64,000 bases of DNA from Treponema denticola (lineage in GTDB: Bacteria; Spirochaetota; Spirochaetia; Treponematales; Treponemataceae), in the NCBI RefSeq assembly GCF_024181405.1, contig NZ_CP051302.1, positions 2,604,001 to 2,668,000 of the forward strand. The letters run 5' to 3'. Both the position numbers and the translations under genes were made by a program. A model generated the notes under the pieces. It searched no databases. It had not been told where the DNA came from and worked only from the letters and a program-made list of their open reading frames with translations. Positions within the stretch are counted from its first letter, which is position 1. Every line of letters begins with the position of its first letter. Shown piece by piece: positions 52,301-58,965 of this stretch.

Positions 52301-52766
52301 AGAATTTACGGCTGCCGAACTGGGAACTCTTACCCATGCCCTAATAGAAGCCCGTCTTTTAAATAAAGAATTTATCTATCCGAAAGGTCATTCCGAAACT
52401 GAAAGAAAAAAGATTTATGCTTGGGCCGATAATTTCTTTAATTCGGATATGTATGCGCTTGCAAAAGAAGCGAAACAAGTAAAAAGCGAATACGGTTTTT
52501 TAACGGATTATGAAGGACAAATTGTAAGCGGACAGATAGACTTACTTTTTAAAAAAGACGGAATAGTCTATGTTGTAGATTATAAAACCGACGAGATAGA
52601 AAATCAGGATTCACACTTGACCCAGCTGAAGATTTATAAAAAAGCCGCCTCCGATCTTGCAAAAACCGAATCGGAAAATCTTAAAGAAAATTCGGATAAG
52701 CCCATCGAGGTCAAGACCTTTATTTTCTATCTAAAAACGGGACACTGTGTTGAGCTTGAGATATAG
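49353..52766 (+). CDS. addA: AddA-like UvrD-family helicase-nuclease
   Basis: A 1137-residue SF1A helicase with C-terminal nuclease. Motif I is AAGAGSGKTKVLAARY (29-44), motif II is IIMIDEFQDNN near 350, motif III is FVGDEKQSIYAFRGAD, motif V-VI parts include FLTVHKSKGLEFPIVIV and KRLLYVAATRAES. The nuclease domain at the end has GQIDLLF and VYVVDYKTDEIENQ. All motifs are intact. It partners with the AddB-like protein upstream (TTGGAG 13 nt before the ATG). Together they replace RecBCD in this organism. Confidence 0.93.
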   Translation: MNDYIKNIMDSLNENQKNAVSVEKNSVIAAGAGSGKTKVLAARYVYFVVEKGVSVEKIIALTFTEKAAAEMHKRIYNELKKIDHPNAKNAIEKFHLAKISTIDSFCNRIARDACRNLGISPDFTIDNAESEKLAYRIGLDFFLKMRSDKTMQFFLGDNGIDDFVSGLFVKLLSKYVLISKPIDFKKSLEAQIKYHDDEERKTLAECFDVFEFIKENDPSKNFTEEAMSEYSNLPHFPESVKDEAFIKLLTVVDKISKTAKGRGNDTVKEIKEKSRVIYEKLVCIYNFEYSREFLASFFDMLNELQKEYIYEKKQRGLLTFSDVSQLAVDVLINDVDLRNFYKKNADIIMIDEFQDNNSLQRDLLFLIAEKLERSEKSVPGPQELCPNKLFFVGDEKQSIYAFRGADVSVFRKLADDISDKERLAATRLLINYRTEPTLINLFNTIFSKVFYSEINKPLEKNGFVPPYEAEYVPTETRAPVKGVDPKIEIMFFDKKRFNALEDSSRFLSPVEAEAFYLAKRILELHNQGFKIRDGKSARACSWSDFAVLLRASTKQSTYERVFRNFGIPYRSVQQRGLFNDAPINDIYAMLKIIAYPSDKKTYAQVLHSPFVNIDDDAFAVLLLNFTKAFDISLAEKLNEKNKDAYLRACDLFARLNKNILTMSCAESVTYLWYEEAYRYFLLSNEENHHYMDLYDYLFELACQADINGLTFSQFVDLLSSHIEDNERLDDMELPLDDQKDSVQFLTVHKSKGLEFPIVIVPDCGNRGIPEKKEGLVFYNEDMGPVLYSPKAPDLSAKAGNLIFESLRDEANAKLIAETKRLLYVAATRAESYLIISGVYNHLQNEDSKDYKKDEANDCSSSDSRSLEEIKSMLKLSDKTISFFELLLPALPDKHEDIIFIEILPTERKKLFNNLKTQKHEKVNFEKLFASSKVKEFNLAEKRITTATGLAHEINKKSKEGYLYSFTSEKDKLPDSSKDRAEQKEFTAAELGTLTHALIEARLLNKEFIYPKGHSETERKKIYAWADNFFNSDMYALAKEAKQVKSEYGFLTDYEGQIVSGQIDLLFKKDGIVYVVDYKTDEIENQDSHLTQLKIYKKAASDLAKTESENLKENSDKPIEVKTFIFYLKTGHCVELEI

Positions 52767-52780
52767 GTAATTTAGACAAA

Positions 52781-52794
52781 CCGGAGAGATCTCT
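52781..52794. repeat. Perfect 14-bp palindrome after addA
   Basis: GGAGAGATCTCTCC lies 14 nt after the addA stop. It is a gap-free palindrome, and an A-rich stretch follows on the plus strand instead of T, so it is a poor terminator. It may be a protein binding site or chance. Confidence 0.3.
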
Positions 52795-52867
52795 CCCGCT
52801 GCAAAAAAATAAACTTTTTGTAGACTTTTTAAAATTTTATTTGATATATTATTAGAGGGTATAATTT

Positions 52868-53632
52868 ATGGAATTAAAACTACAAAGAGCAAATCATAAT
52901 CTTAAAGAAATTTTAAAAGACGGCCTTATTTATAATATCATTTTCTTTTCTCCCAATAAGCCTAAAACAACTCCCGGAGTAACCTATATTCCTTCAAATG
53001 AAGTTATCAGACAAAATATTGAAAATTCCTTAAAGTGGAAAGGCTGCTGGTATAGTAAGGTAATAGAGAATTATGAAGACACTTATCTTTTATATAATTA
53101 TACGCTGCCTCATCTAAGCTTTTATCGATTTGTACAAGATTATAAAAAAGAATACTTTATTGTAGCTCAAAATGAATCTTCAGAATTAATTTATTATCTT
53201 TACAAGGTTGAACCTAAATATCCTCCATTTAAGCTTACAAAGGAAGAAGTTGCAAAATTAAAAGAACGCCATTCCTTTGAACTCATATATCGGGGAAAGT
53301 CTCTTAAGGAGCTGCACTCTCATCATAATGACGCGGCTCTAAAACTTATAGAAGAAAAAGATGCAGCAGAAGGTGCTTTTGTCTATACGCAAAAAATAAT
53401 GGAGCTGTATTCGGAAGGTCCGGGTATTTCTCTTGAACAGGGAAAGAAAGATATAGCTGAGATGGTATCGACACAGCCTAAGGAATGGATGGGCCCATAT
53501 TTTGAAAGAAACAAGATCCAGTGGGGAGGCGAAGAACGCTGGAAGAGAAATGATAAAGCCGAAGGCTCCAGACTGAAAATCTACCGTTTCGGGTCAATGT
53601 GCTTTTCTTTTAATTTTTCTAAAAAAGAATGA
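52868..53632 (+). CDS. Hypothetical protein
   Basis: A 254-residue soluble protein without signal peptide or membrane segments. It is rich in Tyr, Lys and Glu. Conspicuous stretches are KWKGCWYSKVIENYEDTYLL, YELIYRGKSLKELHSHHND-like sequence in the middle (HSHH near residue 158) and WGGEERWKRN near the end. I recognise no family. It lies between addA and the decayed rpn gene and has a long AT-rich upstream region, with an exact GGG-poor ribosome binding site (GAGGG 8 nt upstream). Not obviously linked to either neighbour. Confidence 0.65.
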   Translation: MELKLQRANHNLKEILKDGLIYNIIFFSPNKPKTTPGVTYIPSNEVIRQNIENSLKWKGCWYSKVIENYEDTYLLYNYTLPHLSFYRFVQDYKKEYFIVAQNESSELIYYLYKVEPKYPPFKLTKEEVAKLKERHSFELIYRGKSLKELHSHHNDAALKLIEEKDAAEGAFVYTQKIMELYSEGPGISLEQGKKDIAEMVSTQPKEWMGPYFERNKIQWGGEERWKRNDKAEGSRLKIYRFGSMCFSFNFSKKE

Positions 53633-53655
53633 TGTCTTGAGATAATATCAAGGTG

Positions 53656-53690
53656 TTTAGCCTCGAAGCTTCGCCGGCTATACCTCCCCT
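53656..53690. repeat. Copy 1 of a short dispersed element
   Basis: Contains CCTCGAAGCTTCG followed by CCGGCTAT and CCTCCCC. Two related copies lie at 54075-54111 and 54126-54160. A fragment (AACCTCGAAGTAA) also stands at about 10147-10159. The conserved core on the minus strand is CGGAxxTTCGAGGTAAA. Confidence 0.5.
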
Positions 53691-54074
53691 AATTTACAGT
53701 TCCTCAATCTCGGATTCAGGAAGACCGGTTATTTCTTTAATTAAAGCTATATCAAAGTTTTTTGCTTCATAAGTTTAGCGGTTTCTATTGATTTTTGCTT
53801 TAACCCTTCTGAAAAGCCTTTATACCTAGCGTCAATCTCAAAAGGTGACATCAATCTATATTCTTGTCTTGCCTGTTCGTTTTCTTTTATTGTTTGTATC
53901 ATTTCTTCTATCCTCCTTGTAAATTCACTCTTCGCCTTACCGGTTTTAAGGTATTCTAAAAATTCTTTTAATTCTTTGTCTTTAGTGTTTTTAAAGGCCT
54001 CTGCATTTATTATAACCTCTAAAAGGGGAAGGGCCCCCCCGTTCTCTTACGAGCTTTTCAAGTCAGAGCGGTGG

Positions 54075-54111
54075 TTTTACCTCGAAACTCCGTTGGCTGT
54101 GCATCTTCCCC
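54075..54111. repeat. Copy 2 of the short dispersed element
   Basis: TTTTACCTCGAAACTCCG followed by TTGGCTGTGCATCTTCCCC. It aligns over about 35 bp with copy 1 and lies inside the decayed rpn gene. Confidence 0.5.
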
Positions 54112-54125
54112 TTTAACCCCATCTC

Positions 54126-54160
54126 TTTTTACCTCGAAGTTCCGCTGTTTGTACTCGCTC
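54126..54160. repeat. Copy 3 of the short dispersed element
   Basis: TTTTACCTCGAAGTTCCG followed by CTGTTTGTACTCGC. It lies 51 bp from copy 2 in the same orientation, giving an imperfect tandem inside the decayed rpn gene. Confidence 0.5.
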
Positions 54161-54233
54161 TGCAAAAGGACTTGCAGCCCTTTGGAATCCCGCATTGTTA
54201 AATCTTCAATTTTTTTTCTTCTGATTTTTTCAC

Positions 54234-54494
54234 ATTCTCCCTCCCCATTATATTTATAGAAAATATTTAAAAAAAATAGTAAATTAGAAAAAGATTTTTT
54301 TAATCGATGCAGTTTTTACAAATTCCTTTGCGAAGTTGAGCGTGAGCTCAGCATTTTGCGTTTACTGCGGTTAAATAATCAATAAAATTTAATTCTTTTT
54401 CAAATTTTACTATTAAATACAAATAATCTCTACAATAATTATGAAAGGGGAAAAGTTTTTCTTCTTTTACAAAAATTATTAATGAGGCTTAATT
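54234..54494. other. Intergenic region before the intact rpn gene
   Basis: AT-rich sequence of 261 bp. It holds the probable TATAAT of the decayed gene, a short GC-richer patch with GAGCGTGAGCTCAGC (about 54338-54352, partly dyad-symmetrical) and AAAGGGG before the rpn start. No small gene or tRNA is seen. Confidence 0.5.
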
Positions 54495-55361
54495 ATGCAC
54501 AAACCATTTAAAGTAACCCTCCGCAACGACTACGCTTTTAAACGAGTCTTCGGCACTGAGGAAAGCAAGGACGTACTACAGGATTTGCTGGAATGTATTT
54601 TAGACATTCCGCCTGAAACAATTGCAGGTTTGGAGCTTCTGGATAAGGAGTTTCATAAGGATTCGATAAACGATAAAACCGGTGTTTTAGACGCAAAATT
54701 ACGCCTAAAGAACAATACCATTATCGACGTCGAAATTCAAAACAGATGGAACAGAGAGTTTGTTCAAAGAACCATCTTTTACTGGGCTAAAATGTATACG
54801 GAAAACTTAAAAACAGGAGAAGTGTATACAAAACTGCCTAAATGTATTACAATAAACATAGTGGGTGAAGGCTTTGATTTAAATAATCTTATTCACAGTG
54901 AGTATAATGTGGTAGAAAAGCACCTAAACGAAAGGCTTTCCGATGAGCTTGAAATTCACTTTTTAAACTTAACCAAAGTTAAAGAACAACAAGAAAGCTT
55001 TGAACAGGACGAAAAGAGAAAGAAACTTTACAACTGGCTGAAATTTATTAAAACTGATAATCCGGAGGTAAGAAAGATGTTAGAACAAGAATCCCCCATG
55101 ATGGCAAAAGCCAATACAATGATAGAAGTAATGGAAATGAGCCCAAAAGAAAAGTGGCTCTATGAAAACCGCATGAAATACGAACACGATAAGGCCTCTT
55201 GGAAACATGTGGGTTATCAAGAAGGTATTGATAAAGGTATTAAGCAAGGGGCATACCAAAAAGCTCTTGAAACGGCAAAAAACTTATTCCGTTTAGACTT
55301 ATCGATTGAAAATATAGCAGAAGCTACCGGTCTCAGCAAAAACGAAATAGAAAAACTATGA
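54495..55361 (+). CDS. Rpn/PDDEXK_2 family nuclease (transposase-like)
   Basis: A 288-residue member of the Rpn family. It begins VTLRNDYAFKRVFGTEESKDVL. It has the PD-(D/E)XK core GVLDAKLRLKNNTIIDVEIQ (Asp, then Glu-x-Gln) near residues 62-82 and RNxxxFVQRTIFYWAKMY-type helix after it. The C-terminal 60 residues (GYQEGIDKGIKQGAYQKALETAKNLF, IAEATGLSKNEIEKL) are the usual variable tail of the family. Rpn proteins promote RecA-independent DNA exchange, and some are counter-phage or toxin-like. They are often multi-copy; here a decayed copy lies next to it. It has no terminal inverted repeats, so no complete mobile element is claimed. Confidence 0.87.
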   Translation: MHKPFKVTLRNDYAFKRVFGTEESKDVLQDLLECILDIPPETIAGLELLDKEFHKDSINDKTGVLDAKLRLKNNTIIDVEIQNRWNREFVQRTIFYWAKMYTENLKTGEVYTKLPKCITINIVGEGFDLNNLIHSEYNVVEKHLNERLSDELEIHFLNLTKVKEQQESFEQDEKRKKLYNWLKFIKTDNPEVRKMLEQESPMMAKANTMIEVMEMSPKEKWLYENRMKYEHDKASWKHVGYQEGIDKGIKQGAYQKALETAKNLFRLDLSIENIAEATGLSKNEIEKL

Positions 55362-55405
55362 CTATATTTCTTTCCTGAACGGGAGTTTGTCCCTTCCCCT
55401 AATAG

Positions 55406-55434
55406 TTGTCAATCCCCCCATTTTCTACTATAAT
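55406..55434 (+). promoter_or_regulatory. Sigma-70 promoter of ptsI, predicted leaderless
   Basis: TTGTCA (55406-55411), 17-nt spacer, TATAAT (55429-55434, exact). The ATG is 9 nt after the -10 box and there is no Shine-Dalgarno sequence, so the mRNA should begin 0-3 nt before the start codon. Confidence 0.7.
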
Positions 55435-55443
55435 AAAGACAGT

Positions 55444-57228
55444 ATGAAAAAACTTAACGGACTCATAGCCTCCGACGGTTTAGCCGCCGGACCGCTGTAT
55501 TGTATAATGGAACAGCCTGAAACGGTGATTCCTTCTTATTCCATATCTGAAAATGAAATTGGTTTGCAAAAATCGAGATTGGCCGGTGCCGTGGAAAAGG
55601 CAAAAAATGAGCTTTCGGAACTGATATCTTCATCATCTGATGTAGAAAAAACCGAAAACGACAAGACCGGTGAAGATATTATATCAACCCACATTCTTAT
55701 GCTGTCGGATACGGCCTTTTTGGATTCCGTTTTTGCCGATATCGAAAAAACAAGAATGAATGCCGAGTTTGTTTTAAAAAGAAAATTGGACGAAACTGTT
55801 GCAATGCTGCAAACAGCCGGAGATGAATACCTTAGTGCTCGAGCTGTAGATATTCAAGATGCTTTTGAATCTGTTTTTGTTTATCTCCTTAAGCAGGGAG
55901 CAAGGGATTCCCGATTTACAAAAGTTCCAAAGGGTGCGATTATTGCAGCCAAACTGATAAAACCCTCCGAGGCCCTCTTGGTAAAAAATGCTGGAGTGAA
56001 CGGTATAATTATGGAAGAGGGCGGCGTTACCAGTCATATTTCGATTATGGCCCGTGCTTGGGATATTCCCATGCTCGTAGGTGTAAAAAACTGTATGGAT
56101 TTTGCCCGAACAAATATGCCTGCGGCTCTCGATGCGGACGGAGGCTTTGTTTTATTTAACCCTTCCAAGCCCATTATAAAAGAATATGAGGGCCGTATTG
56201 AAAAACGAAATGCTGAAATTAAGGAACTCCTAGAAGCTCAAAAAAATTATACTGAGCGTCTTTCAATCACAACAAAGGACGGAGTTAAGGTTTCGGTAAA
56301 TGCGAATATTGCCTTCCCCGAAGAAATTGAAAATAAATTCGTGACCGTATCAAACGGCATAGGTCTTTTCCGCTCCGAGTTTTTATTTTTAGAGGACGGT
56401 AAAATTCCCGATGAAGACACTCAGTTTGAAGCTTATAAAAAAGTTGTTGAAGCTATGGGCAAAAAGCCCGTAATTATTCGAACCTTCGATGTGGGTGCCG
56501 ATAAGATGATTGATGAACAGGAAAATTTACGCGAAAAAAATCCCCTTCTCGGATGGCGGGCTGTCCGCTATTGCATAGAAAGAAAAGAAGTATTTAAAAC
56601 TCAAATAAAGGCTATCCTGCGGGCCGGAGTTTTCGGAAATGTTTTTCTTTTGATTCCGATGATTTCAAACATTGAAGAAATTATCGAAGTTAAAAAAATA
56701 ATCGAAGAATGTAAACTTGAATGTAATGCTGCCGGGGAAAAAATAATTGAAAAGGTTAATGTAGGGATTATGGTTGAAGTTCCCTCTACGGCTGTAGCCG
56801 CCGACCTCTATGCTCCGTATCTGGATTTCTTTTCTATCGGAACAAACGATCTTATTCAATACACAATGGCGGCAGACAGGGAAAACACAAAGGTCGCTTA
56901 TCTTGCAAATTATTTTGAACCGGCTGTTTTGCGGCTTATCAAAAACGTTATTGATGCACAAAGGTTTATAAAAGAACAGGTAGGGCATTTGGTTTCTATG
57001 TGCGGAGAAATGGCTTCGCATGAAGATGCCGCCTTTTTACTTTTGGGAATGGGCTTGAGACATTTCAGTATGCCTGCCGGGAAAATTTTAAAAATGCAAA
57101 AGTTTATGCAGTCCGTAAATGTAAAGGATGCGGAAGCCTTATACGAAAAAATTAAAAAATTAAATTCCGCGTCTCAAATAAAAACAGAGGTACAAAAAAC
57201 ATTGGAGAAATATTATGCTGAAAAATAA
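55444..57228 (+). CDS. ptsI: Phosphoenolpyruvate-protein phosphotransferase (Enzyme I)
   Basis: A 594-residue Enzyme I of the phosphotransferase system. The N-terminal domain carries the phospho-accepting His198 in EEGGVTSHISIMAR. The C-terminal PEP-binding barrel has GIGLFRSEFLFLE, IRTFDVGADK, LGWRAVRYC, GIMVEVPSTAV, DFFSIGTNDLIQYTMAADR and VSMCGEMASHEDA with the catalytic Cys. I start it at ATG 55444; the longer frame from 55387 would run through the promoter. No HPr or Enzyme II gene is in the window, so it may serve a regulatory PTS. It overlaps der by 14 nt. Confidence 0.94.
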   Translation: MKKLNGLIASDGLAAGPLYCIMEQPETVIPSYSISENEIGLQKSRLAGAVEKAKNELSELISSSSDVEKTENDKTGEDIISTHILMLSDTAFLDSVFADIEKTRMNAEFVLKRKLDETVAMLQTAGDEYLSARAVDIQDAFESVFVYLLKQGARDSRFTKVPKGAIIAAKLIKPSEALLVKNAGVNGIIMEEGGVTSHISIMARAWDIPMLVGVKNCMDFARTNMPAALDADGGFVLFNPSKPIIKEYEGRIEKRNAEIKELLEAQKNYTERLSITTKDGVKVSVNANIAFPEEIENKFVTVSNGIGLFRSEFLFLEDGKIPDEDTQFEAYKKVVEAMGKKPVIIRTFDVGADKMIDEQENLREKNPLLGWRAVRYCIERKEVFKTQIKAILRAGVFGNVFLLIPMISNIEEIIEVKKIIEECKLECNAAGEKIIEKVNVGIMVEVPSTAVAADLYAPYLDFFSIGTNDLIQYTMAADRENTKVAYLANYFEPAVLRLIKNVIDAQRFIKEQVGHLVSMCGEMASHEDAAFLLLGMGLRHFSMPAGKILKMQKFMQSVNVKDAEALYEKIKKLNSASQIKTEVQKTLEKYYAEK

Positions 57229-58645
57229 AGATGAAATTATTGATGAAGAAAATATAAGTCCGGATAGCTCGGAATTTTTTCATCAAAAAAAATATAAAAA
57301 CATTCCTTTGATAGCCATTGTAGGCCGTCCCAATGTCGGCAAGTCTACATTGTTTAACCGCTTTTTAAGAAAACGCCGTTCCATCACCGATCCGACTCCC
57401 GGCGTAACCCGCGATCCTATTGAAGCACAGGCAATTATAAACGGCCTTCCTGTCATGCTTGTCGATACGGGCGGCTTTAAGCTTACAAGAAGCGGTGATG
57501 CATTTGAAGATACGATAGATGAACTTGTCATGGAAAAAACTATTTCCACCTTAAAAAAAGCCGACAGGATTTTGCTTCTTCTCGATGCAGGTCTTGCAAC
57601 TGCGGAAGACGAAGAGTTTATTCAATTTTTACGGCCATATTTTAATAAGCTGGTTGTTGCCGTAAATAAGACCGAAGGCGGAAGACTCATGGCGGAGGCT
57701 TGCAACTATTACTCTTACGGTTTTAAATCCTTGACCTGTATAAGTGCCGAGCACGGCGATAATATTTCGGAACTGGCTGAAGAGTTGACAGCCGGTCTTG
57801 ATTTTAGCAAGGTAGAAGAACTTGAAGAAGATGATACAATAAGAATTACAATCGTCGGTAAACCCAATACGGGAAAGTCAACATTGGCAAATTATCTTAC
57901 AGGTTCTTCCGCTTCGATAATTTCAAATGTTGCAGGGACTACCCGCGATATTGTTGAAGGAGAATTTTCTTATAAAAATAAAAAATTCCTTATTCAGGAT
58001 ACTGCGGGAATAAGGCGCAAAGCAAAGGTCAGTGAAGATATAGAATATTATTCCGTAGTGCGTGCAATTAAAAGCATGGACAATGCCGATATAGTTTTTC
58101 ATCTGATAGATGTTCAAGAAGGCTTAACAGAACAGGATAAAAAAATTATAGTGCAGGCTACTAACCGCGGCCTCGGCGTTATCTTTGTTTTAAATAAATG
58201 GGATTTGATGGAGCAAACAAAAAAAGCTTTTGAGGATGAAGAAGAACGCATAAAAGTTATGTTCGGCAAAATGGATTATGCTCCCGTACTCGCTATTTCG
58301 GCAAATGAGGGGACGGGAATTAAAGAGCTTTTAAACACGGCCGTCAAAATGTTCGAGCAGTTAAATAAAAAAATAGAAACCTCGGCTCTAAACATTGCCT
58401 TAAAAGATTGGCTTCAGGCTGCTCCCCCTCCGCAAGGCCGTCAAACAGCCTTTACATTTAAGTACATTGTGCAGACAGGTTCCCGTCCGCCGGAATTTTT
58501 GTTATTTTCAAACAGACCCGATTATGTAACCGAGTCTTATATGAGGTATATTCAAAATAAAATCAGAAGCGATTTGGGTTTTGAAATGATTCCTATCTTG
58601 CTTAAAGTTAAGGGAAGCCGAAAACGCTGGGAAGAAAGGCTTTAG
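57215..58645 (+). CDS. der: Ribosome-associated GTPase Der (EngA)
   Basis: A 476-residue protein with two consecutive GTPase domains, unique to Der, and a C-terminal KH-like domain. Domain 1 (about 30-190) has AIVGRPNVGKSTLFNR, the TPGVTRD switch and DTGG. Domain 2 (about 210-380) has TIVGKPNTGKSTLANY, AGTTRD, QDTAGIRRKAK and LNKWDLM. In domain 1 the usual NKxD is NKTEGG, an atypical form also seen in other Der proteins. It is needed for 50S subunit maturation. Translation is likely coupled to ptsI by the 14-nt overlap (TTGGAGAAA before ATG). Confidence 0.95.
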   Translation: MLKNKDEIIDEENISPDSSEFFHQKKYKNIPLIAIVGRPNVGKSTLFNRFLRKRRSITDPTPGVTRDPIEAQAIINGLPVMLVDTGGFKLTRSGDAFEDTIDELVMEKTISTLKKADRILLLLDAGLATAEDEEFIQFLRPYFNKLVVAVNKTEGGRLMAEACNYYSYGFKSLTCISAEHGDNISELAEELTAGLDFSKVEELEEDDTIRITIVGKPNTGKSTLANYLTGSSASIISNVAGTTRDIVEGEFSYKNKKFLIQDTAGIRRKAKVSEDIEYYSVVRAIKSMDNADIVFHLIDVQEGLTEQDKKIIVQATNRGLGVIFVLNKWDLMEQTKKAFEDEEERIKVMFGKMDYAPVLAISANEGTGIKELLNTAVKMFEQLNKKIETSALNIALKDWLQAAPPPQGRQTAFTFKYIVQTGSRPPEFLLFSNRPDYVTESYMRYIQNKIRSDLGFEMIPILLKVKGSRKRWEERL

Positions 58646-58647
58646 GA

Positions 58648-58965
58648 ATGAAAGGTTTTTCGATAGGTGAAGTTGAAAAAATTACAGGGATAAAATCTCA
58701 TACTTTAAGATATTGGGAAGACAATATTCCCATCTTGCAGCCTAAAAAAGATTTGGGTGGAAGGCGTATTTACAGCTCCCATGATTTAGGAATCATCTAT
58801 CGGCTGGATTATTTAATAAATAAAAAAAAGTACACGGTTGAAGGAGCTGCTGCCGAAATAATAAACCAAAGTGCAGCCCAAGGCTCCCTTACAGCTAAAA
58901 TATCCGAGCTTAGGGATCAGCTTTTAGATATTTACGGAATTATACGGGAAGAAAAAAATGACTGA
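58648..58965 (+). CDS. MerR-family transcriptional regulator
   Basis: A 105-residue DNA-binding protein. It is a MerR-type winged helix only: FSIGEVEKITGIKSHTLRYWEDNIPILQPKKDLGGRRIYS. A short helical tail (AEIINQSAAQG, KISELRDQLLDIYGII) provides dimer contacts. There is no metal- or ligand-binding C-terminal domain. This size matches the small MerR-like proteins that sit in ribosome or stress-related operons. It starts 2 nt after der and overlaps the Rsm22-type gene by 8 nt. Its target is unknown; autoregulation is possible. Confidence 0.9.
   Translation: MKGFSIGEVEKITGIKSHTLRYWEDNIPILQPKKDLGGRRIYSSHDLGIIYRLDYLINKKKYTVEGAAAEIINQSAAQGSLTAKISELRDQLLDIYGIIREEKND

Larger units (their letters stand above)
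53694..54233 (-). pseudogene. Decayed rpn-family PD-(D/E)XK gene
   Basis: Minus-strand remains of a second Rpn/PDDEXK_2-family gene. A GTG start at 54233 follows GGGAGGG, and the first residues read KKSEEKKIEDLTMRDS after a shift in an A8 run. The centre is lost and partly replaced by two copies of a short repeat. The C-terminal half is clear: LPLLEVIINAEAFKN, KELKEFLEYLKTGKAK, EYRLMSPFEIDARYKGFSEG and IKEITGLPESEIEEL. Two further breaks are visible, a G7 run near 54030-54040 and an A-run near 53770. TATAAT lies just upstream of the start. An intact relative is at 54495 on the other strand. Confidence 0.75.

Noticed and set aside
52781..52794. Terminator of addA
   Set aside because: The palindrome has no loop and no downstream T-run.
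54495..55361. Complete insertion sequence around the rpn gene
   Set aside because: No terminal inverted repeats or target-site duplication could be found at the edges.
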